A stretch of 64,000 bases of DNA from Streptomyces specialis (GCF_001493375.1 NZ_LN929894.1:238513-302512), one strand, 5' to 3'. Counted from the first letter of the stretch, positions 27,891 to 37,677 are shown. Notes: generated from the sequence alone by a model not told the origin. Made by a program: numbers and translations.

Positions 27891-29084
27891 ATGCGCGACG
27901 CCGTCATCGTCGAAGCCGTCCGCACCCCCATCGGCAAGGGCAAGCCGAACGGGGCGCTCGCCGGTGTCCATCCCGTGGACCTCCTCGGCCACACGCTCCG
28001 CGCGCTCGTCGAGCGCAGCGGCATCGACCCCGCCCTCGTGGACGACGTGATCGGCGGCTGCGTCGATCAGGTCGCGGAACAGGCCATGAACACCACCCGG
28101 CTCGCCTGGCTCGGCGCCGGGCTGCCCGAGTCCGTGCCCGCCACCACGGTCGACCGGCAGTGCGGCTCCTCCCAGCAGGCCGCGCACTTCGCCGCGCAGG
28201 GCGTCATGTCCGGTGCCTACGACCTCGTCGTCGCCTGCGGCATCGAGTCCATGAGCCGGGTCCCGATGTGGTCCAACGTGCCGCCCGGCGCCGACCCGTT
28301 CGGCACCGCGCTCGCCGCCCGTTACCCCGAAGGGCTCGTCCCGCAGGGCATCAGCGCCGAACTCATCGCCGCCAAGTGGCCCGTCGGCCGCGAGCGGATG
28401 GACGAGTTCGCCGTCACCTCCCACCGCCGCGCCGCCGCCGCGCACGCCGCCGGCCTGTTCGCCGACGAGATCGTGCCCGTGCCGACCGAGGCCGGCCTCG
28501 TCACCGCCGACGAGTCCGTGCGCCCCGGCTCCACGCCCGAGGTCCTGGCCGGACTGCGCCCGTCGTTCGCCGACCCCGCCTACGCCGAGCGCTTCCCGCA
28601 GATCGAGTGGTCCGTCACGGCGGGCAACAGCTCCCCGATCAACGACGGCGCCTCCGCCGTGCTGATCACCAGCGGCGAGACCGCGCGACGCCTCGGCCTG
28701 CGCCCGCTCGCCCGTCTGCACACCTTCGCCGTCACCGGCTCCGACCCGCTGCTGATGCTGACCGGCGTCATTCCCGCGACCGAGAAGGTGCTGCGCCGGG
28801 CGGGACTGAAGCTGAGCGACATCGACCTGTTCGAGGTCAACGAGGCGTTCGCCAGCGTCGTCCTCGCCTGGCTCCAGGAGACCGGGGCCGACCCGGCCCG
28901 GCTCAACGTCAACGGTGGCGCCATCGCCCTCGGCCACCCGCTGGGCGCCAGCGGCACCCGCCTGATGACGACCCTGACGCACGCCATGCGGCAGCGCGGC
29001 GCGCGGTTCGCGCTCCAGACCATGTGCGAGGCGGGCGGCCTGGCGAACGCGACGATCCTGGAGAACCTCGCGACCGCCGACTGA
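27891..29084 (+). CDS. Acetyl-CoA acetyltransferase (thiolase)
   Basis: 397 aa thiolase. The nucleophilic Cys is in TVDRQCGSSQQA, the general-base His in GGAIALGHPLGASG, and the second Cys in MCEAGG; NEAFA is also present. This fits degradative or biosynthetic thiolases cleaving or joining acetyl groups on CoA. An ideal AAGGAGG is 8 nt before the ATG at 27891; the longer frame upstream is not needed. It is divergent from the HxlR regulator. Substrate chain length is not determinable. Confidence 0.93.
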   Translation: MRDAVIVEAVRTPIGKGKPNGALAGVHPVDLLGHTLRALVERSGIDPALVDDVIGGCVDQVAEQAMNTTRLAWLGAGLPESVPATTVDRQCGSSQQAAHFAAQGVMSGAYDLVVACGIESMSRVPMWSNVPPGADPFGTALAARYPEGLVPQGISAELIAAKWPVGRERMDEFAVTSHRRAAAAHAAGLFADEIVPVPTEAGLVTADESVRPGSTPEVLAGLRPSFADPAYAERFPQIEWSVTAGNSSPINDGASAVLITSGETARRLGLRPLARLHTFAVTGSDPLLMLTGVIPATEKVLRRAGLKLSDIDLFEVNEAFASVVLAWLQETGADPARLNVNGGAIALGHPLGASGTRLMTTLTHAMRQRGARFALQTMCEAGGLANATILENLATAD

Positions 29085-29103
29085 CCCGCCCACCGGGCGC
29101 CGG

Positions 29104-32100
29104 TCAGGCCGGGGGCACCGCGCTGTCGGGGGGCAGCGCGGTGCCCCGGGCGTACTGCGCCGCGAACTCCGCGTCGCCCAGGGCCTGCCGGGCGCGGGCG
29201 GTGATCCGGTCGATGTCGCCGCGTTCGGCCGGGGGCAGGGGAGCGCCCACCGTGGCGCGGGTCGCCGCCGCCGCGCCCAGGAGACGGGCGGCGACGGCCG
29301 CGTCGCCCGCCGCCGCGTGGGCGCCGGCCAGACCCTCCAGGGCCAGGGCCACCGCCCGGGGATCCCCGACCGAGCGGGCCGCCGCGTAGCCCTCCCGGTG
29401 CAGGCGCAGCGCCTCCCCGGCGTCGCCGCGCAGCTCCGCGACGAACCCCAGTTCGGCCAGGACGAACGCCACGCCCGACGTGCCGCGCACGCCGCCGAGC
29501 CAGGTCAGCCAGCCGCGCAGGTGCCGTTCCGCGTCGTCCAGGCGGCCCTGCCGCCGCGCCACCAGGCCGAGACCGACCTCGGCGAACTCCTCGGCCGGCT
29601 TGTCCGAATGCTCGATCGCCAACCGCCGCCCGCGCTCGTGGAGTTCCGCCGCCCGCGCCAGGTCGCCGGTGAGCAGCGCGATCCGGCCCAGGCCCGAGAC
29701 GCGGAACGACGCCTCGGTCCACATGCCCAACTCCTCCGCCAGGCGCAGCCCTTCCCGCTGGAGTTCGGCCGCGCGCCGGTAGTCGCCGCCGATCTCGGCG
29801 AGGACGCCGAGCGCGTACCCGGCCTCCAGACGGCCCCAGGTGTCGTCCAGCGCGTCGAACAGCTCCAGGCTCCGCCGTGCGTCGCGCTCCATCCCGGCCA
29901 GGTCCGCCCGGCCCAGGCCCAGCCTGGCCCGGGTGGCGCGGGCCGCCGCCTCGCCCCAGCGGTCGCCCAGCGCGCGGAACGTGGTGAGCGCCCGGTCCAC
30001 GGCGCGCCGGTGGGCGTCGTAGTCGCCGTAGGCCCAGTGCGTCAGCGTCAGGAACCACTCCGCGTACGCCCGCCCGGCCGGGTCGCCGGCCTCGTCGAAC
30101 AGGGCCATCGCCCGCCGGCTGTCCACCGTGTGCCCTGTCGAGGCGGCCGTCACCCCGGCGTGCCAGGCCAGCGCCGCGGTCCGCGCGGCGGCCGGTGCCC
30201 GCCCCGGGACCGCCAGCGCCGTCGCCAGGGAACGGCGCGCCTCCCCGTTGCGCCCGCGCAGGAACCAGTACCAGGCCAGCGCGCCGACCAGCCGCAGCGC
30301 GCGGTCCGCCGCGCCCGTGGCCGCCAACCAGTCGAGCGCGGCGCGGAAGTTGGCGGCCTCCTCGTCCAGCCGCCGCAGCCACGCCAGTTGACCCGAGCCG
30401 CGCAGCAGCGGCGCCGCCCGTTCCGCCAACGCCGTGTAGTGCGCGGCGTGCCGGTCCCGCGCGGGTCCCTCCTCGCCCGCCTCGCGCAGCCGTTCCAGGG
30501 CGTACGCGGCGACCGACTCGAGCAGCCGGTACCGGCCGCCGTCCGCGACGACCAGCGAGCGATCCACCAGACGGGCGAGCAGTTCCATCGCGTCGGGCAC
30601 CGCGCAGACGGCTTCCGCCGCGTCCAGGGCGCAGCCGTCCACGGCAACCGACAGCCGCCGCAGCGCGACGCGTTCGGGCTCGGTGAGCAGGTCCCAGCTC
30701 CAGTCCAGCACCGCGCGCAGCGTCCGCTGCCGGGCGGGCGCGTCCCGGCGCCCGGCGGCCAGCAGCCGGAACCTGTCGTCCAGCCGGGCGGCCAACTCCC
30801 GCACCCCCAGCGCCCGGACGCGGGTCGCGGCCAGTTCGAGGGCGAGCGGCATGCCGTCGAGGCGGCGGCAGATCGCCGCCACGGCCGCCGCGTTGTCCGC
30901 GTCCAGCGCGAACCCGGGCGCCGCCGCCCCCGCTCGGGCCACGAACAGCCGCACCGCGCTGAACTCCTCGGTGGCCGCCGTGCCGTCCGGTGGCGGCCGG
31001 AGCGGCTCCACGGCCTCCAGCCGCTCGCCGGTGACCCCGACCGGCTCCCGGCTGGGCGCCAGGATCCGCACCCCGGGCGCCGCCTTCAGCAGCCGCTGCG
31101 TCAGCCCGGCCACCGGCTCGACGACGTGCTCGCAGTTGTCCAGCACGAGCAACGTCCGCCGCGCGGCGAGGGCTTCGGCCAGCCGGTCGGCCAGCGGCAC
31201 GCCCGAGGCGTTGTCGCGCACCCCGAGCACCGCGGCGACCGCGTCGACGACCTCCTTGTCCGTCACCGCCGCCAGCTCCACCAGCCACACGCCGTCCGGG
31301 AACTCCCCGCCAGCCGCCGCCCGTTCGGCCACCGCCAGGGCGAGCCGCGTCTTGCCCACCCCGCCCGGGCCGGTCAGGGTCACCAGCCGGGCCGAGGCGA
31401 GCGCCGACCCGGCGGCGGCGAGCGCGTCGTCGCGGCCGATGAGATCGCTCAGCGGCGCCGGCAGGTTGGTGCGCGCGCGGGTGGCCAGCGCCGGGTCGTG
31501 GCCGAGGATCCGCCGGTACAGGTCGGCGAGTTCGGGCCGGGGATCGACGCCCAGCTCCTCGGCCAGCGCGGTCCGCAGCTCCCCGTACGCGGCCAGCGCC
31601 GCGTCCTGCCGCCCCGCCCCGTACAACGCGCGCATCTGCGCGGCGCGCAACCGTTCCCGCAGCGGCTCGTGGGCGACCTGCTCGGCCAACTCGGCGACGA
31701 GCGCGTCGTGTTCACCCAGTTCGAGACGTGCCTCCGCCCGGTCCTCCAGCGCGGTCAGCCGCTGCTCCTCCAGCCGCGCCACAGCCGCCTCGGTGAACTC
31801 CTCGTCCGCGAAGTCCGCGTACGCCCGGCCGCGCCACAACTCCAGCGCCTCGCCCAGCAGCAGCGAACGCGCCCGGGGCTCCCCACCGGCCCCGGCCCGC
31901 GCCACCAGCGCGCCGAACCGGTGGGCGTCCACTGCCTCCGGCGCCGCGCGCAGCGCGTAACCGGCCGGGCCCAGCACCACCAGATCGCGGGCGCCTGGCT
32001 CCGCGTCGTTCAGCGCGCGGCGCAGTTGCGAGACGCGGGCCTGGAGCGTGCCGGCCGGGTTGCGCGGCGGGCGGTCGCGCCACAGGGCGTCGATCAGCCG

Positions 32101-32232
32101 GTCGGCCGGGACCGGCCGGCCCTCCGCCACCAGCAGGGCGGCGAGCAGCGCGCGGACCTTGGTGTCGGGCACGGTGACGGGCGTGCCGTCGTCCGTCCAC
32201 ACGGCCAGCGGGCCGAGCACCCCGAAACGCAT
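29104..32232 (-). CDS. AfsR/SARP-type regulator with NB-ARC and TPR regions
   Basis: 1042 aa. OmpR-type winged helix (1-95: MRFGVLGPLAVW, LLAALLVAEGRPV, QARVSQLRRALND), then a bacterial transcriptional activator domain (about 96-240), an NB-ARC NTPase with Walker A GPGGVGKTR (about 286) and Walker B LLVLDNCEH (about 360), and a long C-terminal TPR-like helical array. The architecture is that of AfsR and related large SARPs, activators of secondary metabolism. Divergent from the imine-reductase-like gene (127 bp), its likely target or neighbour. No biosynthetic cluster is visible nearby. Confidence 0.92.
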   Translation of the reverse strand: MRFGVLGPLAVWTDDGTPVTVPDTKVRALLAALLVAEGRPVPADRLIDALWRDRPPRNPAGTLQARVSQLRRALNDAEPGARDLVVLGPAGYALRAAPEAVDAHRFGALVARAGAGGEPRARSLLLGEALELWRGRAYADFADEEFTEAAVARLEEQRLTALEDRAEARLELGEHDALVAELAEQVAHEPLRERLRAAQMRALYGAGRQDAALAAYGELRTALAEELGVDPRPELADLYRRILGHDPALATRARTNLPAPLSDLIGRDDALAAAGSALASARLVTLTGPGGVGKTRLALAVAERAAAGGEFPDGVWLVELAAVTDKEVVDAVAAVLGVRDNASGVPLADRLAEALAARRTLLVLDNCEHVVEPVAGLTQRLLKAAPGVRILAPSREPVGVTGERLEAVEPLRPPPDGTAATEEFSAVRLFVARAGAAAPGFALDADNAAAVAAICRRLDGMPLALELAATRVRALGVRELAARLDDRFRLLAAGRRDAPARQRTLRAVLDWSWDLLTEPERVALRRLSVAVDGCALDAAEAVCAVPDAMELLARLVDRSLVVADGGRYRLLESVAAYALERLREAGEEGPARDRHAAHYTALAERAAPLLRGSGQLAWLRRLDEEAANFRAALDWLAATGAADRALRLVGALAWYWFLRGRNGEARRSLATALAVPGRAPAAARTAALAWHAGVTAASTGHTVDSRRAMALFDEAGDPAGRAYAEWFLTLTHWAYGDYDAHRRAVDRALTTFRALGDRWGEAAARATRARLGLGRADLAGMERDARRSLELFDALDDTWGRLEAGYALGVLAEIGGDYRRAAELQREGLRLAEELGMWTEASFRVSGLGRIALLTGDLARAAELHERGRRLAIEHSDKPAEEFAEVGLGLVARRQGRLDDAERHLRGWLTWLGGVRGTSGVAFVLAELGFVAELRGDAGEALRLHREGYAAARSVGDPRAVALALEGLAGAHAAAGDAAVAARLLGAAAATRATVGAPLPPAERGDIDRITARARQALGDAEFAAQYARGTALPPDSAVPPA

Positions 32233-32359
32233 TCCGCCAGGTTAACCGCGGGCCACGGGCCGGCCGCGCCGCGCCCGAAGTCCGCCCGTAGAGATCCCGA
32301 AGGCCCGCCGCGCAGAGTGCGACCCACACGGACGAACGAAGAGTGAAAGAAGGAACGTC

Positions 32360-33250
32360 ATGGCGACACGCGAGCCGGTCACCGTCATCGGCCTGGGCGC
32401 GATGGGCTCGGCGATGGCCGGGGCCTTCCTGGCCGCCGGCCACCCCACCACCGTGTGGAACCGCACCCCGTCCCGCGCCGACGCCCTCGTGGCCAGGGGC
32501 GCCACCCTGGCCGCCTCGCCCGCCGAGGCGCTGGCCGCCGCCGGTGTCACCGTCCTCAGCCTGGTCGACTACCAGGCCATGTACGACATCCTCGGCACCA
32601 CCGACCCCGCCGCGCTCGACGGCCGGGTCCTGGTCAACCTCAGCTCCGACTCGCCCGAGCGGCTGCGCGAGGCGGCCCGCTGGGCGGCCGGACACGGCGC
32701 CGAACTCCTCACCGGCGGCATCATGGTCCCGCCGCCCGGCATCGGACAGCCCGGCGCGTACACCTTCTACAGCGGCCAGAAGGCGGCGCTGGAGGCCCAC
32801 CGCGCGACGCTGGAGGTCCTCAGCCGCGTCGACCACATCGGCACCGACCCCGGCCTGGCGATGCTGTACTACCAGGCGATGCTGCACATCTTCTGGTCCA
32901 CGCTGACCAGTTACTTCCACGCCGCGGCCCTGCTCGGCACGGCCGGTACCGGTCCCGCCGCGCTGCGGCCCTATGTGGACGGCATGCTCGCCGACCTCGC
33001 CTCCGAAGGACCGATGGGCTTCCTCGGCATCGTGACCCGCGAGATCGAGGAAGGCGTGTACCCCGGCGGGGAGAACAACCTGCACATGCAGGCCGTCGGC
33101 GCCGAGCACATCGTGCACGCCTTCCGCGACGCGGGCATCGACACCGGCACCGCGACGGCCCTGCGCCGCCTCTTCGCCGCCGCCGACGCGGCCGGTCACG
33201 GCGCCGACGGCCTGACCAGCGTGATCGAGGTGATCAAGAAGCCGGTGTGA
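32360..33250 (+). CDS. NAD(P)-binding imine-reductase-like oxidoreductase
   Basis: 296 aa of the 6-phosphogluconate dehydrogenase / beta-hydroxyacid dehydrogenase superfamily. The N-terminal Rossmann fold has VIGLGAMGSAMAGAFLAAG and VWNRTPSR, then SDSPERLREAA. The all-helical C-terminal domain and the GGIMVPPPGIGQPG loop are closest to the imine reductase family. AAGAAGGA precedes the ATG by 5 nt. It probably uses NADPH. Adjacent to a divergent AfsR-type regulator that may control it. Actual substrate unknown. Confidence 0.85.
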   Translation: MATREPVTVIGLGAMGSAMAGAFLAAGHPTTVWNRTPSRADALVARGATLAASPAEALAAAGVTVLSLVDYQAMYDILGTTDPAALDGRVLVNLSSDSPERLREAARWAAGHGAELLTGGIMVPPPGIGQPGAYTFYSGQKAALEAHRATLEVLSRVDHIGTDPGLAMLYYQAMLHIFWSTLTSYFHAAALLGTAGTGPAALRPYVDGMLADLASEGPMGFLGIVTREIEEGVYPGGENNLHMQAVGAEHIVHAFRDAGIDTGTATALRRLFAAADAAGHGADGLTSVIEVIKKPV

Positions 33251-33256
33251 GACCCG

Positions 33257-33892
33257 TCATCCCAGCCCGAGCGGCGCCGACCGCGCCTTCGCGACGGCGT
33301 CGTCGTCGCCCGACAGCTCCACCCGGGCCGCCTCCTGCCGCCCGTAGGCGAACAGCAGCAGCTCTCCCGGGTCCCCGGTGACCGTCGCCACCGGCAGGCC
33401 CTTGCGCGCGACGACCGTCTGGCCGTTGGGCCGCCGCAGCACCAGACCGACCGGGCTGCGGCGGCCGAGCAGCTTCGCCACCGTCTCCAGCCGCTTCCAC
33501 AGCGCGTCCGCGAACACCGGGTCCAGCGCGCGCGGCGCCCAGTCCGGCTGCGCCCGCCGCACGTCCTCGGCGTGGACGAAGAACTCCACCGTGTTCGCCG
33601 CCTCGTCGAGCTGCTTCAGCGCGAACGGCGACCGGCGCGGCGGACCCGTCCTGATGAGCTGGATCAGCTCGTCGTAGGGCCGGGCCGCCGTCTCGGCCCG
33701 CACCCGCTCGGCGCGCGTCGCCAGCGGCCGGACCACCACGGACGCGATCGGCTCCACGTTCCGCTCCCGCACCACCAGATGTGCCGCCAGATCACGGGCC
33801 GACCACCCCTCGCACAGGGTGGGCGCCTCCGGCCCCACGGTCTCCAACTGGTCCGCCAGCAGAAGGCGTTCGCGCTTCGCATGAGTCGACAT
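33257..33892 (-). CDS. TIGR03085-family metal-binding protein
   Basis: 211 aa, of the DinB/maleylpyruvate isomerase-like helical fold. Motifs: [39 protein letters not shown] with a ligand His, and [19 protein letters not shown] with a second one, then a C-terminal beta part [20 protein letters not shown]. Its position just upstream of hisI, divergent from it, is common in Streptomyces (from memory). The reaction is unknown. Confidence 0.88.
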   Translation of the reverse strand: MSTHAKRERLLLADQLETVGPEAPTLCEGWSARDLAAHLVVRERNVEPIASVVVRPLATRAERVRAETAARPYDELIQLIRTGPPRRSPFALKQLDEAANTVEFFVHAEDVRRAQPDWAPRALDPVFADALWKRLETVAKLLGRRSPVGLVLRRPNGQTVVARKGLPVATVTGDPGELLLFAYGRQEAARVELSGDDDAVAKARSAPLGLG

Positions 33893-33963
33893 GCGTTCAC
33901 CCTACGGGCCACCGGGGTCCCGCGCCCGGTATACGTCCCCCGGAAGGGCGGCAGAATGAGGGC

Positions 33964-34350
33964 ATGTCCAGCAGCACACCCGGCGCCCCCGGCACCCCCA
34001 CCCTCGATCCGGCCATCGCCGCCCGCCTCAAGCGCACCGCCGACGGCCTCGTGCCCGCCATCGCCCAGCAGTACGACACCGGGGAGGTGCTCATGCTCGG
34101 CTGGATGAACGACGAGGCCCTGCGCCGCACCCTGACCACCGGCCGCTGCACCTACTGGAGCCGCAGCCGCCGCGAGTACTGGGTGAAGGGCGACACCTCG
34201 GGACACGTGCAGTACGTGAAGTCCGTGGCCCTCGACTGCGACGGCGACACCGTCCTCGTCCGCGTGGACCAGGTGGGCGCCGCCTGTCACACCGGGGACC
34301 GCACCTGCTTCGACGCCGGGCGCCTCCCGCTCGACACCCCCGGAAAGTAG
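33964..34350 (+). CDS. hisI: Phosphoribosyl-AMP cyclohydrolase
   Basis: 128 aa, zinc-dependent opening of the adenine ring of PR-AMP, third step of histidine synthesis. Motifs: [60 protein letters not shown] with the metal-site cysteines. No phosphatase (HisE) domain is fused. A CAGAAT box ends 6 nt before the ATG at 33964 (leaderless). It lies 17.6 kb from hisF and next to trpE. Its TAG stop forms part of the trpE -10. Confidence 0.96.
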   Translation: MSSSTPGAPGTPTLDPAIAARLKRTADGLVPAIAQQYDTGEVLMLGWMNDEALRRTLTTGRCTYWSRSRREYWVKGDTSGHVQYVKSVALDCDGDTVLVRVDQVGAACHTGDRTCFDAGRLPLDTPGK

Positions 34351-34353
34351 GCT
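34348..34353 (+). promoter_or_regulatory. -10 box (TAGGCT) of a leaderless trpE promoter
   Basis: TAGGCT overlaps the hisI stop codon and ends 8 nt before the trpE ATG at 34362, without a Shine-Dalgarno. trpE could therefore be made both by read-through from hisI and from its own promoter. Confidence 0.55.
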
Positions 34354-34361
34354 CGGCCGCC

Positions 34362-35867
34362 ATGACGACGCCAGACCTCGCGCACTTCCGGATCCTCGCG
34401 AAGGACCGCCGGGTCATCCCGGTCACCCGCCGCCTCCTGGCCGACGGCGACACCCCGATCGGGCTCTACCGCAAGCTCGCGGGCGAGCGCCCCGGCACGT
34501 TCCTGCTGGAGTCCGCCGAGAACGGCCGCACGTGGTCCCGCTACTCGATCATCGGCGTCCGCAGCTCCGCCACCCTCACCGTCCGCGAGGACGGAACGGC
34601 GCGGTGGCTGGGCAGCCCGCCCGTCTTTGTGCCCACCACCGGCGACCCGCTGGACGTGCTCCGCCGGACCCTCCAGGCCCTGCACACCCCCAGCTCCCCG
34701 GAGCTGCCGCCCTTCACCGGCGGCATGGTCGGCTACCTCGGCTACGACATCGTCCGCCGCCTGGAATCCATCGGCGACAGCGCCGAGGACGACCTCGGAC
34801 TGCCCGAGCTGACTATGCTGCTCGCCTCCGACGTCGCGGTCCTCGACCACCGCGACGGCACGGTCCTGCTGATCGCCAACGCGATAAACCACAACGACCT
34901 GGAGACCGGCGCCGACGAGGCGTGGGCCGACGCCGTCGCCCGCCTCGACGCGATGACCGCCGACCTCGCCCGGCCCGCGCCCGCCCTGCCGGTCGCCGAA
35001 CTGCCCCCGTCCGAGCTGCCGTCCTACGAGGCGCTCTGGGGCGGCCCCGACTACCAGCGGGCCGTCGAGACCGCCAAGGAGTACATCCGGGCCGGCGACG
35101 CGTTCCAGGTCGTCCCCTCGCAGCGCTTCCAGACGCCGTGCCCGGCGAGCGCCCTCGACGTCTACCGGGTGCTGCGCGCGACCAACCCCAGCCCGTACAT
35201 GTACCTGCTGCGCTTCGAGCACTGCGACGTCGTCGGCTCCAGCCCGGAGGCCCTGGTCAAGGTCGAGGACGGGCACGCCATGCTCCACCCCATCGCCGGC
35301 ACCCGGCCGCGCGGCGCCACCCCGCAGGAGGACGCGGCACTCGGCGAGGAACTGCTGGCCGACCCCAAGGAGCGCGCCGAGCACCTGATGCTCGTCGACC
35401 TCGGCCGCAACGACCTCGGCCGCGTCTGCGCCCCCGGCAGCGTCGAGGTCGTCGACTTCATGGCGATCGAGCGCTACAGCCACGTGATGCACATCGTATC
35501 CACCGTCACCGGACGGCTGGCCGAGGGCCACACCGCCTTCGACGCGCTCACCGCCTGCTTCCCGGCCGGGACCCTCTCCGGCGCCCCCAAGCCCCGCGCG
35601 ATGGAGATCATCGAGGAGCTGGAGCCCACCCGGCGCGGCGTCTACGGCGGCTGCGTCGGCTATCTCGACTTCGCCGGCGACGCCGACACGGCCATCGCCA
35701 TCCGCACCGCGCTGCTCCGCGACGGCATGGCGTACGTGCAGGCCGGGGCCGGTGTGGTGGCCGACTCCGACCCGGTCGCCGAGGACACCGAGTGCCGGAA
35801 CAAGGCCGCGGCCGTGCTCAGGGCGGTCGCCACCGCGGGGAAGCTGCGCGGTAGCGTGGACGGGTGA
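34362..35867 (+). CDS. trpE: Anthranilate synthase component I
   Basis: 501 aa, chorismate to anthranilate, using ammonia from a TrpG subunit that is not in this window. The tryptophan feedback pocket LLES is present in [12 protein letters not shown]. Catalytic region: [55 protein letters not shown] and [12 protein letters not shown]. The ATG at 34362 has a leaderless -10. The stop overlaps a GTG that opens the next gene (GTGA), the usual tie to the tryptophan-associated membrane protein. Confidence 0.97.
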   Translation: MTTPDLAHFRILAKDRRVIPVTRRLLADGDTPIGLYRKLAGERPGTFLLESAENGRTWSRYSIIGVRSSATLTVREDGTARWLGSPPVFVPTTGDPLDVLRRTLQALHTPSSPELPPFTGGMVGYLGYDIVRRLESIGDSAEDDLGLPELTMLLASDVAVLDHRDGTVLLIANAINHNDLETGADEAWADAVARLDAMTADLARPAPALPVAELPPSELPSYEALWGGPDYQRAVETAKEYIRAGDAFQVVPSQRFQTPCPASALDVYRVLRATNPSPYMYLLRFEHCDVVGSSPEALVKVEDGHAMLHPIAGTRPRGATPQEDAALGEELLADPKERAEHLMLVDLGRNDLGRVCAPGSVEVVDFMAIERYSHVMHIVSTVTGRLAEGHTAFDALTACFPAGTLSGAPKPRAMEIIEELEPTRRGVYGGCVGYLDFAGDADTAIAIRTALLRDGMAYVQAGAGVVADSDPVAEDTECRNKAAAVLRAVATAGKLRGSVDG

Positions 35868-35992
35868 CTCCCGACCCCGCCGACCCCGCGGACATCGGCC
35901 CCGCCGACCCCGACGGCCCAGACGGCCCCGGAACGGACACCCGGACCACCCCCGGAGCCCCCACGCCCACACCCTCACCACTCGGGTGTTAG
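35864..35992 (+). pseudogene. 5' fragment of the tryptophan-associated membrane protein gene
   Basis: The GTG overlaps the trpE stop and opens 42 codons rich in Pro and Asp ([15 protein letters not shown], then RTTPG) up to a TAG. The peptide RTTPG (35942-35956) recurs at 36133, in frame with the membrane protein. Deleting the 191 bp in between gives one open frame, so this is probably the true N-terminus, split by an artefact and not by mutation. Confidence 0.6.
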
Positions 35993-36130
35993 TTCCTGGC
36001 GCACACACTCGTCGAGCTCCACGGTGTCGTGACACGTGATTGCGCCCGCTTTTTTGTTAAGAAGCCGGACCCCCGGGAGAGTTCCATTCGCCCCGCGGCA
36101 GCGTCGGATGGATGTGTATAAGAGCCAGCC
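35954..36130. other. Adapter-derived insert splitting the gene after trpE
   Basis: The block contains AT-rich sequence unlike the genome (TTTTTTGTTAAGAAG) and, from about 36053, sequence similar to the P5 flow-cell primer with errors. It then reads GGCAGCGTC and GATGTGTATAAGAG (36097-36124), matching the Nextera read-1 adapter. It lies between two copies of CCCGGACCACCCC (35940 and 36131). An artefact of assembly is the best explanation. Confidence 0.85.
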
Positions 36131-36819
36131 CCCGGACCACCCCAGGATTCGGCACCGACACGGATGCCGCCCTCGGTCCCGACGACGACCCCGCCGACGC
36201 CGGTCCCGGCGTCGGCACGACCCGCCGCACGCTCGCCGTGGCGCTGCTCTCCGGCGCCGCCGGCGCCGCCGTCGTGCTGATCTCTGCGGGCCAGACGTGG
36301 GGCGAGGCCGAGACGGCCGTCGCCGGCGCCGAGCTGCCGGTGACCGCCAGCGGCAGCGCCGTCTCCGGCCTGCCCAGCGCCCTGGCCCTGGTCGGTCTCG
36401 CCTCCCTGGTCGCGGTCTTCGCGGTCCGCCGCACCGGCCGGGCCGTCGTCGCCTCCGTGCTGGCCCTCAGCGGGGCCGGCGCCATCGGCGCCGCGCTGCT
36501 CGGCTCGGGCGACACCGACGCGCTGGAGGCCAACGCCGCCGAGGCCATGGGCCTCACCCAGGCCGCCGTCACGGGCGTCAGCCACACCGGCTGGCCGTGG
36601 CTGTCGGCCCTGGGCGGCCTGCTGCTGCTGTGCGCCGGGCTGCTCGCGCTGAGCTACGGGCAGCAGTGGCCCGCGATGTCCGGCCGGTACGAGCGCCCCG
36701 GACGGCGGCCGGTCGCGGGACGGCGGACGGCCGGCGCCGGGACAGCCGGGGGCGCGACGGACCCGGACCGGCCGGAGGACATCTGGCGGGCCCTGGACCG
36801 GGGCGAGGACCCGACGTAG
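36112..36819 (+). CDS. Tryptophan-biosynthesis-associated membrane protein (TIGR02234), N-terminus disturbed
   Basis: Family of membrane proteins found next to trpE in actinobacteria, of unknown function. Four hydrophobic segments follow TTRRTLAVALLSGAAGAAVVL (about 45-63), SALALVGLASLVAVFAV, VVASVLALSGAGAIGAALL and WLSALGGLLLLCAGLLALSYG, with a cytosolic tail ending DIWRALDRGEDP. As given, the first six or seven residues come from adapter-like sequence; the true start is probably the GTG at 35864. It is followed by the HGxxPAAW gene. Confidence 0.82.
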   Translation: MCIRASPRTTPGFGTDTDAALGPDDDPADAGPGVGTTRRTLAVALLSGAAGAAVVLISAGQTWGEAETAVAGAELPVTASGSAVSGLPSALALVGLASLVAVFAVRRTGRAVVASVLALSGAGAIGAALLGSGDTDALEANAAEAMGLTQAAVTGVSHTGWPWLSALGGLLLLCAGLLALSYGQQWPAMSGRYERPGRRPVAGRRTAGAGTAGGATDPDRPEDIWRALDRGEDPT

Positions 36820-36933
36820 AACGCGTCACACCCGGGGGGACCCCGCCCGGGATCGCGGCAGCGGCCTGCCACAATGGCTGAGGGCGCGCTCAAGGCGGCG
36901 CCCCGCGAATCCTGACCGACGAGGAGCACACAC

Positions 36934-37260
36934 ATGCCGGGCCCTTACCACCACGGAAACTCTCCGGCCGCCTGGACCGGTGTCGTCATCGCCTTCATCG
37001 GGTTCGGCATCGGCGGTGCCTTCACGGTGATGGCCGAGCCCCTGGGCGGGGTGGGGGGCGCGGTCGTCGTCGGCCCCGGCGGGGTCGTCGGGCTGGTCCT
37101 GCGGGCCATGGGACACGGCCAGCCGCCGGCCAAGCTGCACGCCTCCCCGGCGCAGAAGGCCCAGGCGCAGGCCGCGGCGGCGGGCGTCACCGTCGGCGAG
37201 GACGGCGTGCCCCCGCCCGCCTCGTCGCCCGAGTCGGAGCGGTCGGCCGTCAACGGCTGA
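36934..37260 (+). CDS. HGxxPAAW-family membrane protein
   Basis: 108 aa. The name-giving motif is seen in HHGNSPAAWTGV (residues 6-17). Two hydrophobic helices follow (about 14-36 and 42-61), then a tail with KAQAQAAAAGVTVGED. GAGGAG precedes the ATG by about 7-9 nt. Always found in the trp region of Streptomyces (from memory). Function unknown; its place between two other membrane proteins of the cluster suggests a shared complex. Confidence 0.9.
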   Translation: MPGPYHHGNSPAAWTGVVIAFIGFGIGGAFTVMAEPLGGVGGAVVVGPGGVVGLVLRAMGHGQPPAKLHASPAQKAQAQAAAAGVTVGEDGVPPPASSPESERSAVNG

Positions 37261-37347
37261 CCGGCGACGGGGACCGGGCGGCGCCCCCTCGCCTCCACCG
37301 CCGCGCCGCTGGCGGCCCTGGCCGCCGCGGGCGCGGCGTTCGGCTGG

Positions 37348-37677
37348 GTGGCGGCCGTCGATCCGCGTGAGCCCGGCCACTACCCGGCCTGTCCCGTGCT
37401 GGCCCTCACCGGGCTGTACTGTCCCGCCTGCGGCGGGCTCCGCAGCGCCCACGACCTGGCGCACGGCGATCTGGCGGGCGCCCTGGGCGCGAACGCGGTG
37501 GCCGTCGCCGGTTTCGCCGCCCTGGCCGTGGGGCTGGTGGCGTGGCTGGTGCTGGTGTGGCGCGGGGCCGCGTTCACGCCCGTGATCCGTCCGGCGCACG
37601 GGTGGGCGGCCGGCGGGGCGCTCGCGGCGTTCACCGTGGTGAGGAATCTCCCGTTCGGCGCCGCGCTGATCCCCTGA
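37348..37677 (+). CDS. DUF2752 membrane protein, start codon uncertain
   Basis: 109 aa as annotated from the GTG at 37348. It has the DUF2752 core [24 protein letters not shown] with the CPxCG pair, and helices [22 protein letters not shown] and [13 protein letters not shown]. Hydrophobic sequence LAALAAAGAAFGW continues in frame upstream of 37348, but there is no ATG or GTG there back to the previous stop. A one-base error or an unusual CTG start near 37257-37309 is likely. It lies in the trp cluster before trpC. Confidence 0.72.
   Translation: MAAVDPREPGHYPACPVLALTGLYCPACGGLRSAHDLAHGDLAGALGANAVAVAGFAALAVGLVAWLVLVWRGAAFTPVIRPAHGWAAGGALAAFTVVRNLPFGAALIP

Noticed and set aside
29317..32346. 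A 1009-codon plus-strand frame opposite the AfsR-type regulator
   Set aside because: Antisense shadow rich in Q, R, G and P; the minus strand has clear domains.
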